51,599 nucleotides of DNA from Erysipelotrichaceae bacterium (GTDB lineage: Bacteria; Bacillota_I; Bacilli_A; Erysipelotrichales; Erysipelotrichaceae), in contig JAAYSZ010000026.1 of the NCBI GenBank assembly GCA_012523895.1, positions 1 through 51,599 on the forward strand. Direction: 5' to 3'. A program made the position numbers and the translations under genes. The notes under the pieces were generated by a model, which ran no database searches, had not been told where the DNA came from, and saw only the letters and a list, made by a program, of their open reading frames with translations. This document shows, one piece after another, positions 25,750 to 33,212 of the stretch. How positions within the stretch are numbered: position 1 is the stretch's first letter; each line of letters opens with the position of its first letter.

Positions 25750-26581
25750 GTTGCACCTCCTTAATAACTTTATCAAGTAAAGAAGAAAACATATCATAAT
25801 ATTTTTTGTTTTCTTTTACAATGATTTTTGCTTCTGAATTTAATTTTCCAAGTTCATTATCAAAAGGAATTTTTCCCAAGATTTTTATATTGTTTTTAAT
25901 ACAAAACTTTTCAGATGGATTTTCATCATTTAAACATTTATTAAGAATTGCACCAAATGGTTTGTTAAATAGTTTAACTAGTTCATATACCATTTTAAGA
26001 TTGTGTGCACCAAATAGGGTAGGTTCAGCTACTAAAATACAGTAATCAGCATCTTTTATACTTTCCATAACTACACAAGCACTTCCAGGAGGACAATCTA
26101 TGATTGTTAACTTATCATTATTTTTATCTGAAAGTAGTGCGTTAATGATAGGAACTCCTGTAGCTTCACCAACATTTAAGATGCCTGTATGTATTTCAAC
26201 TTGATTTGAAATACCTTTTTGAACTTTTCCAATTGTTTTATCTTTTTCACTTATTGCATTATTTGGACAAACTAAGGTACAACCACCACAAGAATGACAT
26301 ACATCATCAAAAATAATTAGTTTGTCTTTAATATATGCAAGAGCGTTATACCTACAAAAATCAACACATTTCCTACACCCATTACATAGATCATTATTGA
26401 CTTGTGGTATTTTTACATTCACATTTTTTTCAGTAATATTTTTTGGTTTTAAAAATAAATGGCCATTAGGTTCTTCAACATCACAATCAATATACATAGA
26501 AGAGTTTGCGACTGAAGCTAAATTGACTGAAACTAGTGTTTTACCTGTGCCACCTTTACCACTTAGCACAGCAATTTTCAT
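25727..26581 (-). CDS. MinD-superfamily ATPase with inserted ferredoxin domain (copy 2)
   Basis: Second P-loop ATPase of 284 residues with the same layout as its neighbour: Walker A GKGGTGKTLV, ferredoxin clusters CNGCRKCVDFC and CHSCGGCTLVC, then IDCPPGSACVV as the switch region. The two copies are clearly diverged paralogues rather than a recent duplication. The start has GGAGGC about eight bases upstream; the in-frame ATG 42 bp earlier lies in the NifX gene and lacks a site. Adjacent diverged copies are the norm for this family and fit a heterodimer. Confidence 0.92.
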   Translation of the reverse strand: MKIAVLSGKGGTGKTLVSVNLASVANSSMYIDCDVEEPNGHLFLKPKNITEKNVNVKIPQVNNDLCNGCRKCVDFCRYNALAYIKDKLIIFDDVCHSCGGCTLVCPNNAISEKDKTIGKVQKGISNQVEIHTGILNVGEATGVPIINALLSDKNNDKLTIIDCPPGSACVVMESIKDADYCILVAEPTLFGAHNLKMVYELVKLFNKPFGAILNKCLNDENPSEKFCIKNNIKILGKIPFDNELGKLNSEAKIIVKENKKYYDMFSSLLDKVIKEVQHETTVNS

Positions 26582-26582
26582 A

Positions 26583-26951
26583 TTAATTGCCTCCGTGTCT
26601 ATGAAAACCAGAATGAACTTCATCTAATAAAGAAAGTTTATTATCTACAAACGCATTAATATTATCTTGGATTGAACCATCAATTGTTTTATAAATTTTA
26701 ATATCTGCAGAATTTAAAACATCAGCAGCATTTTGTCCTAAGCGTACAGTTAATAAAGCATCAACATTATTATCTACAATAACTTGAGCTGCTTTTATAC
26801 CAGCACCACCAGTACTTGATGCACCAATATTATCAATATAAACACTTTCTTTAGTTTCTGTGTCATAAATCAAAAAGTAAGGACTTCTTCCAAATGACTC
26901 ATATACATTTAATTCTAATTTCTTTTCATTTACTGGAATAGCTATTTTCAT
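26583..26951 (-). CDS. NifX/ORP-like dinitrogenase-cofactor family protein (copy 2)
   Basis: NifX-fold protein of 122 residues with MKIAIPVNEKKLELNVYESFG at the N-terminus and a GAGIKAAQ / LLTVRLGQNAADVL core. The tail ends in HSGFHRHGGN, a His-rich end that could hold metal. Its start overlaps the stop of the DUF134 gene by four bases and has GGAGGTGGAG upstream. The operon therefore has one NifX-like gene on each side of the two ATPases, with different tails (Cys/His versus His), which may mean different metal loads or partners. Confidence 0.87.
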   Translation of the reverse strand: MKIAIPVNEKKLELNVYESFGRSPYFLIYDTETKESVYIDNIGASSTGGAGIKAAQVIVDNNVDALLTVRLGQNAADVLNSADIKIYKTIDGSIQDNINAFVDNKLSLLDEVHSGFHRHGGN

Positions 26952-27304
26952 ACTCCACCTCCATTACGTCTACGTTTATGGCAACCACGACCACAAAAAC
27001 CTTCAGATTCTTCACATAATTTGTACTCTCCGCCTTCAATTATTAACATTTCACCATCAACAATAGATTTGGCTATCTTTTTTCTAGCTTCTGCATAAAT
27101 ACCTTGAACAGTACTTCTAGCAACACCCATTTGATTTGCACATTCCTCTTGTGTAAAACCTTCAAAATCAATAAGTCTTATTGTTTCATATTCATCTACT
27201 GTCATATTTATTTTATTTTTTTTGTTAGCTTGAACTCCTAAAGGGCCAAATCTATTGTTTTTTGGCATTGAACAAACTTTTCTATGTCTTCTTGGTCTAG
27301 CCAT
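26948..27304 (-). CDS. DUF134 family HTH protein, probable operon regulator
   Basis: Protein of 118 residues that opens with the family signature MARPRRHRKVCSMPKNNRFGP. It has a sigma-factor-like helix-turn-helix (about residues 45-85, EYETIRLIDFEGFTQEECA then MGVARSTVQGIY). The C-terminus has Cys/His residues (CEESEGFCGRGCH) that may sense metal or an Fe-S cluster. DUF134 genes commonly sit beside NifX/MinD genes. It is the second gene of the operon, and its promoter carries two identical operators, so autoregulation by this protein is a natural guess. Cys13 and the C-terminal cysteines give candidates for a sensing site. Confidence 0.88.
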   Translation of the reverse strand: MARPRRHRKVCSMPKNNRFGPLGVQANKKNKINMTVDEYETIRLIDFEGFTQEECANQMGVARSTVQGIYAEARKKIAKSIVDGEMLIIEGGEYKLCEESEGFCGRGCHKRRRNGGGV

Positions 27305-27319
27305 AAATTTATACCTCCA

Positions 27320-27565
27320 TTACTTGTCTTCTAATTCTTTGTTTATTTCTTCAAGTTGTTTTTCTAAGAAGTTTTTTTGGTTTAATAAAGTTTCCTTATC
27401 GTTAGCTACAAAGCATCTTCCTAAACCTCTGCCCATGCCTCTACCTAAACCTTTTCTTCTTCCAAATCTAGGCATAGTTTTGTTATCTTCATTATTGCAT
27501 TGTCCTAAACCTCTACCTGTTTTTGGCCCAATTCCCATAGGTCCTGTTTTATCCATTCTTGGCAT
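27320..27565 (-). CDS. DUF5320 small Gly/Arg-rich protein
   Basis: Small protein of 81 residues beginning MPRMDKTGPMGIGPKTGRGLG, the DUF5320 signature, followed by a Gly-Arg-rich stretch (GRRKGLGRGMGRGLGRC) and a C-terminal coiled-coil of about 28 residues (NQKNFLEKQLEEINKELE). Members are regularly found next to NifX/MinD/DUF134 genes in anaerobes, but no function is known. The ATG at 27565 has AAAGGAGGTGA upstream; an earlier in-frame start falls in the operator. It is the first gene of the operon and so probably the most abundantly made. Confidence 0.85.
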   Translation of the reverse strand: MPRMDKTGPMGIGPKTGRGLGQCNNEDNKTMPRFGRRKGLGRGMGRGLGRCFVANDKETLLNQKNFLEKQLEEINKELEDK

Positions 27566-27582
27566 CTCTTCACCTCCTTTAG

Positions 27583-27643
27583 TTATTGACATATGCCATC
27601 AACTAAATTATAACAAGTTATTGGCATATGTCAATAACTTGTT
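27583..27643 (-). promoter_or_regulatory. Consensus promoter of the orp-like operon with two inverted operators
   Basis: On the minus strand TTGACA (27629-27634) and TATAAT (27607-27612) are separated by 16 bp, a perfect sigma-A consensus. A 16-bp word, TTATTGACATATGCCA, occurs twice in opposite orientation: once over the -35 and spacer (27622-27637) and once between the predicted start point and the ribosome site (27583-27598). The upstream copy is embedded in a 32-bp near-palindrome (27612-27643; arms AACAAGTTATTG and CAATAACTTGTT). The arrangement implies strong repression, probably by the DUF134 protein of the operon. Confidence 0.85.
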
Positions 27644-27656
27644 AGGCGAAATAAAA

Positions 27657-27681
27657 AAAGTCTATTATTTCAATAGACTTT
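27657..27681 (-). terminator. Terminator of the tRNA-Leu transcript
   Basis: Ten-bp stem (AAAGTCTATT and complement, 5-nt loop) just after the tRNA 3' end. On the minus strand it is followed by seven T residues. It insulates the operon promoter downstream. Confidence 0.85.
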
Positions 27682-27693
27682 AATAATATATAT

Positions 27694-27778
27694 TGGTGCG
27701 CGTGAAGGGACTTGAACCCCCATGCCGTAAGGCGCTAGATCCTAAGTCTAGTGCGTCTGCCAATTTCGCCACACGCGC
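27694..27778 (-). tRNA. tRNA-Leu (anticodon UAG)
   Basis: Eighty-five-nucleotide tRNA with a seven-bp acceptor stem (GCGCGTG with CACGCGC), encoded CCA end and A73 discriminator. The anticodon stem CTAGA/TCTAG encloses the loop CTTAGGA, giving anticodon UAG for CUN leucine codons. The long variable arm (CGCCTTACGGCA region) is the class II form expected for leucine. It is transcribed alone between its own promoter and terminator. Confidence 0.97.
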
Positions 27779-27795
27779 AAATTTAGTGCTTTAAT

Positions 27796-27824
27796 ATTAT
27801 ATCAACACTAAATTAAAAATGCAA
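27796..27824 (-). promoter_or_regulatory. Promoter of tRNA-Leu
   Basis: On the minus strand TTGCAT (27819-27824) and TATAAT (27796-27801) are separated by 17 bp, placing the start about 10-12 bases upstream of the mature tRNA 5' end. Confidence 0.75.
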
Positions 27825-27844
27825 TAGCGAAATACATGATTATA

Positions 27845-28600
27845 TTAAACAAGATGTTGCATGAAATAAGGTAGCTGTACTCTCCACCAAGGCCAATCAT
27901 GATTTACATCATTACCCCAAAAATCAATCCATGCTGGAACTTTCTTGTATTCAAGAAGTTCTTTTATTCTTGCTGTATCAGTAATCATAGGTTCTTCCCA
28001 AGCTCCTTGACCAACACAAACAATTATTTGTCTTTGTCTATATAAATCAACATAGTAATAATCATTATTCATACCTTCAAGATAATGAATTGGTGAATTT
28101 ATATAAACCAAATCATCAAAATAATCATGGAAGAAATAGCTAGCATCATATACACCGCTAAGTGCTATAACTCCATCAAATATATCTGGTCTTCTTAAAA
28201 AGAAGTTTAATGCATGTGTTGCTCCCATACTGCAACCTGTAGTTAATAAACCACTATAATAGTAATCACCATTATATTGGGCATTGATTTCAAAAATTCT
28301 TGGAACTACTTCATTGCACACATAATTGTAATAATCTTCATGGGCTTCTATTCTTTTTCTATTATCCCAATGTGTACTTGACCAAGAGTTATCATCATTA
28401 CTATCAATGCAAAACAACTGAAGTCTTCCTGCATCAATAAACTCTTTAACACTATGAACCATTCCATTGTTTTCAAAATCAAAAAATCTTCCACTTTGTG
28501 AAGGGAATACGAGACATGGTCTACCACCATGTCCGTATACCTTAAATTCCATATTTCTTTTTAAATTGTGACTATATTCGTTAAAATACGCTGTTTCCAT
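27845..28600 (-). CDS. Esterase-D-like alpha/beta hydrolase
   Basis: Cytoplasmic hydrolase of 251 residues in the putative-esterase family (esterase D / Fes / mycolyltransferase-like). The nucleophile is in TTGCSMGATHAL and the general base His in NDVNHDWPWW; the acid is less clear. An N-terminal YGHGGRPCLVFPS segment would form the oxyanion hole. It has no signal peptide. AGGAGAATTGA precedes the ATG. The gene follows the ATP-grasp gene by nine bases in the same operon, so the pair probably acts on one compound: one making a carboxylate-amine bond and the other breaking an ester or thioester. The substrate is unknown. Confidence 0.82.
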   Translation of the reverse strand: METAYFNEYSHNLKRNMEFKVYGHGGRPCLVFPSQSGRFFDFENNGMVHSVKEFIDAGRLQLFCIDSNDDNSWSSTHWDNRKRIEAHEDYYNYVCNEVVPRIFEINAQYNGDYYYSGLLTTGCSMGATHALNFFLRRPDIFDGVIALSGVYDASYFFHDYFDDLVYINSPIHYLEGMNNDYYYVDLYRQRQIIVCVGQGAWEEPMITDTARIKELLEYKKVPAWIDFWGNDVNHDWPWWRVQLPYFMQHLV

Positions 28601-28609
28601 TCAATTCTC

Positions 28610-29794
28610 CTATCTTTCGCATACAAATTTCGCAAAGTCTAGAACATCTTTTTCTTTTTTAAACCTTGCGATATAAAAATTATTGCCCATTGCTCCAGAT
28701 AGTATATCAGGTAATCTGTCATAAACCAAAATATTTTTGCCATATTTCTTTTTTACGTCCTCATGGCTATTTTTATATTTAACACCATCTCTTATACCAA
28801 CATATGTTGCATGGTACTTTCTTTCATAGTCTACTTCAATAGCACCATCTCTCAACATATCTGCATATATTTGGTAAACATCAATGTCATGAGCATAATT
28901 CATTAAATCAGTTGTGTAACCTCCTGGAGGTCTCATATTAACTTCTAAAGCAATGATTTCTCCTTTTTTTGCTAGACCAGGTTTATCTTCTAACATTCTA
29001 AAGAATTCGCAATGGAAAAATCTGTTTCTAGGTTTAAATGAAGCAATAGTTTTTCTTCCTGCTTCAACAAGGTTTTCTGGATCTTTTCTATTTGTGTAAT
29101 AAATACAATCATTTGCATTAGTTACAATTTCCATTACATTTTCTGTGAATGTTTCAGTTACATAAAATAATATTTCACTGTTAGGTCCAACAATACCATC
29201 AAATGATACTATTTCCCCTGGAACAAACTCTTCCATAATATATTCTGTTGGTAATGTCATTTCATAGAATTTTTCAAGATCTTCATCATTTGATAATTTA
29301 TATGTAGCACTAGCACCTACACCATTGTCTGGTTTTACTACAACTGGATATCCAACTTCTTTTATAAATTTTTTTCCTTTTTCAAGAGTTGAAACCATAT
29401 GATATCTAGCAACTTTAATTCCGGCTTTTTCATAATATGATTTCATTCCTGATTTAAGTTTAAAACTGTGTAAATCTTCTGTGTTATAACTTGATGTAAT
29501 GTTAAAATCTGTTCTTAATCTAGCATCTAGTTCTAACCAATATTCATTATTTGATTCAATATAGTCAATTTTTCCATATTTAAATGAAAAGTAAGCAACT
29601 GCTCTATAAACTTCTTCATAGTTTTCTAGAGAATTAACTTGATAATAATCATCTAATGAATTTTTTAATTCTGGATTAAGAGAATCATAGTAATCTTCAG
29701 CAATTCCAAACGTTTTTAATCCTGCACGTTTTGTAGCACGTGGAAATTGATAAAAATGTAATGGAAATGTTGGAGATATAAATACAACGTTCAT
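28610..29794 (-). CDS. ATP-grasp enzyme (carboxylate-amine ligase-like)
   Basis: ATP-grasp protein of 394 residues. An N-terminal Rossmann-like domain (FISPTFPLHFYQFPRA) precedes the ATP-binding lobes: VVVKPDNGVGAS, the phosphate-binding loop with Lys, EEFVPGEIVSFDGI in the hinge, and ALEVNMRPPGGYTTDL with the metal-binding Glu and Asn. The end lobe (about 320-394) is shorter than in carbamoyl-phosphate synthase. Enzymes of this kind join a carboxylate to an amine or amino acid through an acyl phosphate; family relatives make dipeptides, modified amino acids and peptide tails. The ribosome site AAGGGGTG precedes the ATG. It is divergent from the GltD-chorismate mutase gene and heads an operon with the esterase. 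Confidence 0.85.
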   Translation of the reverse strand: MNVVFISPTFPLHFYQFPRATKRAGLKTFGIAEDYYDSLNPELKNSLDDYYQVNSLENYEEVYRAVAYFSFKYGKIDYIESNNEYWLELDARLRTDFNITSSYNTEDLHSFKLKSGMKSYYEKAGIKVARYHMVSTLEKGKKFIKEVGYPVVVKPDNGVGASATYKLSNDEDLEKFYEMTLPTEYIMEEFVPGEIVSFDGIVGPNSEILFYVTETFTENVMEIVTNANDCIYYTNRKDPENLVEAGRKTIASFKPRNRFFHCEFFRMLEDKPGLAKKGEIIALEVNMRPPGGYTTDLMNYAHDIDVYQIYADMLRDGAIEVDYERKYHATYVGIRDGVKYKNSHEDVKKKYGKNILVYDRLPDILSGAMGNNFYIARFKKEKDVLDFAKFVCER

Positions 29795-29822
29795 AAACTC
29801 ACCCCTTAGCTTTATTTATAAA

Positions 29823-29875
29823 ATTTTATCACAAAAAGCAGTTTAATGTTTATTTATAATTCTTTTTGATATAAT
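29823..29875. promoter_or_regulatory. Divergent promoters with extended -10 elements
   Basis: On the plus strand TGATATAAT (29867-29875) is an extended -10 for the GltD-like gene, 25 bp before its start. On the minus strand TGATAAAAT (-10 at 29823-29828) would serve the ATP-grasp gene. Neither has a good -35, which is acceptable for extended -10 promoters. Confidence 0.5.
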
Positions 29876-29899
29876 TGTGCAGTATAAGAGGTGATAAAC

Positions 29900-31381
29900 T
29901 TGAATATTGATGAAGCAAATCGTTGTTTATTGTGTAAAAATGCTAGATGTCAAGCAGCATGTCCAATAAATACAGATATACCTAAAATTATTTCTTTATA
30001 CAAAGAAGGAAAAAGAGAAGAAGCACAAAAGGAGCTTTTTGAAAACAATCCTTTTTCTAGTGTATGTTCATTAGTTTGTGATTGGGATACTCAATGTAAA
30101 GGAAATTGTATTAAAGGAATAAAAGGTGACCCAGTTGAATTTTATAAAATAGAACAAGAACTTTCATTAGAATATTTAAAAAATCTAAAATTAGAAAAAC
30201 CTGAATCTAATGGAAAAAGAATTGCAATAGTTGGAGGAGGCCCTGCGGGGATGACTGTTGCATTAATTCTAGGGCAAAGAGGTTATCAAATAACTTTATT
30301 TGATGAAAATCCTAGAGTTGGAGGAGTTTTAAGATATGGAATTCCTGATTTTAGATTGGATAAAGCTATTGTAGACAGATATGAAGAAATATTAAAAGAT
30401 TTAGGAGTAATAATTAGGCCTAATACTTTAATAGGTACAGTAATAACTTTAGATCAATTATTAAATGATGGATATGATGCAATATTTATAGGTACAGGAG
30501 TTGGTAGACCTAAAGAATTAGATATAAAAGGTGAAACACTTGGTCATGTTCATTATGCAATTGATTTTTTAAGATCGCCTGAAACTTATGATTTTAAAGA
30601 AAAGGTTGTTGTAATAGGTGCTGGTAATGTTGCGATGGATGCGGCAAGAACACTAAAAAGACAAGGAAAAGATGTAACAGTTTACTATAGAAAAACATTT
30701 GAAAACATGAGTGCAAATAAAAGTGAAATAGAAGAAGCATTAGAAGAAGGTGTTAAATTTGAAGTATTTAAGGCTCCTGTTGAATTTGTGGATGAAGGAG
30801 TAATATTTAGTGATACTGAAAATTACACAGATGAAAATGGTAGGATTCAAACAAGAATTGTTGAAAATAGTGAAAAGTTAGTTAAGTGTGATGGTGTTAT
30901 TATTGCGGTTAGTCAAACAACTAAGAAAAATTTAGTTTCTTCATCAGACATAGAAATAAACAAATGGGGACTACTAGTAACAGATTCAAAAGGTGAAACA
31001 TCTATGAATAATGTGTTTGGTAGTGGAGATGTTGTTAGTGGTGCTAGAACTGTTGTAGAAACTATCGCAAATGCAAAAAGAATTGCCTTGAATATGGATT
31101 TGTTTTGTAAAGGTGGAAGTAAATTAGAGAAGGCAAGACTTTTAATAGAAGAAATTGATAAGGAAATGGTAGAACTTTTTGAGAAAAGGTTTAAAGCTGT
31201 TAAAGATGTTATAGATTTTAAAAAAGAAAATAACATGGACATTACTGATTCTAGTAGAGAAGAATTTCTCATAAATAAAAACCTTGGCTATTTAAAAGAC
31301 AAGGCTTTAGAGAAATATTATGTTGAATTTCTTAAAAATATGTTTGTAGTATCTAAGAAGTATCAATCAGATATTAAGTAA
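29900..31381 (+). CDS. GltD-like Fe-S flavoprotein fused to a chorismate mutase domain
   Basis: Protein of 493 residues. Residues 1-~405 are a glutamate-synthase small-subunit (GltD/PreT)-type oxidoreductase: N-terminal cysteine sets CLLCKNARCQAACP and CSLVCDWDTQCKGNC for [4Fe-4S] clusters, VGGGPAGMT for FAD, and VIGAGNVAMDAART for NAD(P)H. Residues about 410-490 align without gaps to the AroQ chorismate mutase of E. coli PheA through its active-site region: Arg413, Arg430, Lys441, Asp450, Arg453 and Glu454 match R11, R28, K39, D48, R51 and E52. Ser485 and Gln489 match S84 and Q88 with one residue of slip. The start is TTG at 29900, five bases after AAGAGGTGA. No GltB is nearby. The pairing hints at coupling prephenate formation to electron or amino-group transfer, which is inference. 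Confidence 0.9.
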   Translation: MNIDEANRCLLCKNARCQAACPINTDIPKIISLYKEGKREEAQKELFENNPFSSVCSLVCDWDTQCKGNCIKGIKGDPVEFYKIEQELSLEYLKNLKLEKPESNGKRIAIVGGGPAGMTVALILGQRGYQITLFDENPRVGGVLRYGIPDFRLDKAIVDRYEEILKDLGVIIRPNTLIGTVITLDQLLNDGYDAIFIGTGVGRPKELDIKGETLGHVHYAIDFLRSPETYDFKEKVVVIGAGNVAMDAARTLKRQGKDVTVYYRKTFENMSANKSEIEEALEEGVKFEVFKAPVEFVDEGVIFSDTENYTDENGRIQTRIVENSEKLVKCDGVIIAVSQTTKKNLVSSSDIEINKWGLLVTDSKGETSMNNVFGSGDVVSGARTVVETIANAKRIALNMDLFCKGGSKLEKARLLIEEIDKEMVELFEKRFKAVKDVIDFKKENNMDITDSSREEFLINKNLGYLKDKALEKYYVEFLKNMFVVSKKYQSDIK

Positions 31382-33110
31382 ACTGCATGTTGTAAAGATG
31401 GGAGTATATTCCATCTTTTTTTAATAGCTCATTATGAGTTCCACTTTCAGCAATTCCACTATCAGATAAAACAATTATCCTTTGTGCATTTCTTATTGTA
31501 GAAAGTCTATGTGCTATTACAAAGGTGGTTCTATTTTTAGAAAGAACTTCTAAAGAATCTTGAACTACTTTTTCTGATTCATTATCTAATGATGAAGTTG
31601 CTTCATCAAAAATTAATATTGAAGGATTTTTTAAAAACACTCTAGCAATAGATATTCTTTGTTTTTGTCCTCCTGATAGTTTAACTCCTCTTTGTCCTAT
31701 ATCAGTGTTATATCCATCAGGAAATTCAATTATAAATTCGTGAGCATTAGCAAGTTTAGCGGCTTTTATAATTTCTTCTTCACTTGCATCTGGTTTACCA
31801 TATCTAATATTTTCCATTACTGTTCCTGCAAAAAGATATACATCTTGTTGAACTATACCAATGTTACTTCTTAAAGATTTTTGAGTGATATCTTTAATAT
31901 TAATGTTATCTATTTCTATAGAACCTTCAGTTACTTCATAAAATCTTGGGATTAAAGAACAAAGAGTGGTTTTACCAACACCACTTTCTCCAACAAGTGC
32001 AATATATTCTCCTGCTTTAACATCTAAATTAATGTTTTTTAATACGTATTCATTAGTTTCAGCATATTTAAAAGAAACATTATTAAACTTTACATTTCCT
32101 TTTGCATTAATTAAATCTTTTGCATTAGGACTGTCTATAATATCAGGATTTATTTCTATCATTTCCATAAATCTTTCAAACCCTGTAATACCTTCTTGGT
32201 ATTGTTCTGTAAAGTTTATTAATTTTCTTATAGGTTCTAATAGGTTATTTATATATAGTAAATAGGCTACTAAATCACCTAGTGTTATTTCATTTCTACT
32301 TATAAACATTGAACCAAAAATAATTACTGCAATATTTAATAAACTAGAAGTTAATGAAACACTAGTATGAAAACCTGCCATATATCGATATGCATTATCT
32401 TTACTTTTAATAAACCTTTTATTATCTAATTTGAATTTTTCTAATTCATCTTCTTCATTTGTAAAAGATTTTACCACTCTAATCCCTGATAAATTATCTT
32501 CTATAGTTGCATTTATATCGCCAATCACTTTTTTATTAGCTTTTGATGCTGATTTCATTCTTTTATAGAAATAAAATACAATCATTACCATAATTGGAAT
32601 AAAGATAAATATTAATAGTGTTAATTTAATATTTATATTAATTAGTATTAAAAATGCACCAACAATTTTTATAATAGATATTACTAAGTCTTCAGGCCCA
32701 TGGTGATAAAGTTCTGTTAGTGGAAATAAATCATGAGTTATTCTTGACATTAATTGTCCTACTTTTTGATTATCATAAAAACTAAAAGATAATTTTTGAT
32801 AATGTTCAAATAATTCATTTCTTAAATCTGTTTCCATATATACACCCATAAGATGTCCTTTATATGTAATAAAGTAGTTACATACATATTCAATAAAAGC
32901 TAATGCAAGTAGAATAAAACCTAATGTAATGATTGTACTCATTATTTTACTAGGATCTCCTTTTAGCACTACATTTGTAATATATCTAGTAATTAAAGGT
33001 GTAATTAAAGAAACTGCTGAAACTATTAGAGCACAAAACATATCCATAAAGAAAAGTTTTTTATAAGGTTTATAATAAGATATAAATTTTTTTAAATATT
33101 TTTTATTCAT
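31374..33110 (-). CDS. ABC exporter, fused membrane and ATPase domains
   Basis: Half-transporter of 578 residues. Six helices (about 15-300) are followed by an ATPase domain (about 335-575) with Walker A GESGVGKTTL, signature LSGGQKQRIS, Walker B ILIFDEATSSLD and the switch His in IAHRLST. It probably works as a homodimer, since no second half is adjacent. Members of this MsbA/YknU-like group export lipids, drugs or peptides; substrate unknown. There is no peptidase domain, so a bacteriocin-type exporter is unlikely. GAGGT precedes the ATG. Its last eight bases overlap the end of the convergent GltD-like gene, and no terminator lies between them. Confidence 0.92.
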   Translation of the reverse strand: MNKKYLKKFISYYKPYKKLFFMDMFCALIVSAVSLITPLITRYITNVVLKGDPSKIMSTIITLGFILLALAFIEYVCNYFITYKGHLMGVYMETDLRNELFEHYQKLSFSFYDNQKVGQLMSRITHDLFPLTELYHHGPEDLVISIIKIVGAFLILININIKLTLLIFIFIPIMVMIVFYFYKRMKSASKANKKVIGDINATIEDNLSGIRVVKSFTNEEDELEKFKLDNKRFIKSKDNAYRYMAGFHTSVSLTSSLLNIAVIIFGSMFISRNEITLGDLVAYLLYINNLLEPIRKLINFTEQYQEGITGFERFMEMIEINPDIIDSPNAKDLINAKGNVKFNNVSFKYAETNEYVLKNINLDVKAGEYIALVGESGVGKTTLCSLIPRFYEVTEGSIEIDNINIKDITQKSLRSNIGIVQQDVYLFAGTVMENIRYGKPDASEEEIIKAAKLANAHEFIIEFPDGYNTDIGQRGVKLSGGQKQRISIARVFLKNPSILIFDEATSSLDNESEKVVQDSLEVLSKNRTTFVIAHRLSTIRNAQRIIVLSDSGIAESGTHNELLKKDGIYSHLYNMQFT

Positions 33111-33212
33111 GCTTACCTCGATTTAAAAATAATACATTATTAGTTGAAGTAATTCAAATGGGATAATATGAATATGATAAAATATTTATATATTAGATAG
33201 AGGAATAATAAT

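Noticed and set aside
24531..26951. Remnant of a nitrogenase cofactor cluster
   Set aside because: NifX-like and MinD-like genes are present, but no nifH, nifD, nifK, nifE, nifN or nifB. The gene set fits orp-type operons instead.
27255..27683. Plus-strand open frame (142 codons) across the DUF134/DUF5320 genes
   Set aside because: It runs antisense to two recognisable families and through the operator, with no ribosome site.
27780..27814. Inverted repeat AATTTAGTG/CACTAAATT before tRNA-Leu, possible terminator
   Set aside because: The 17-nt loop and lack of a T run argue against termination. The sequence lies within the tRNA promoter and leader.
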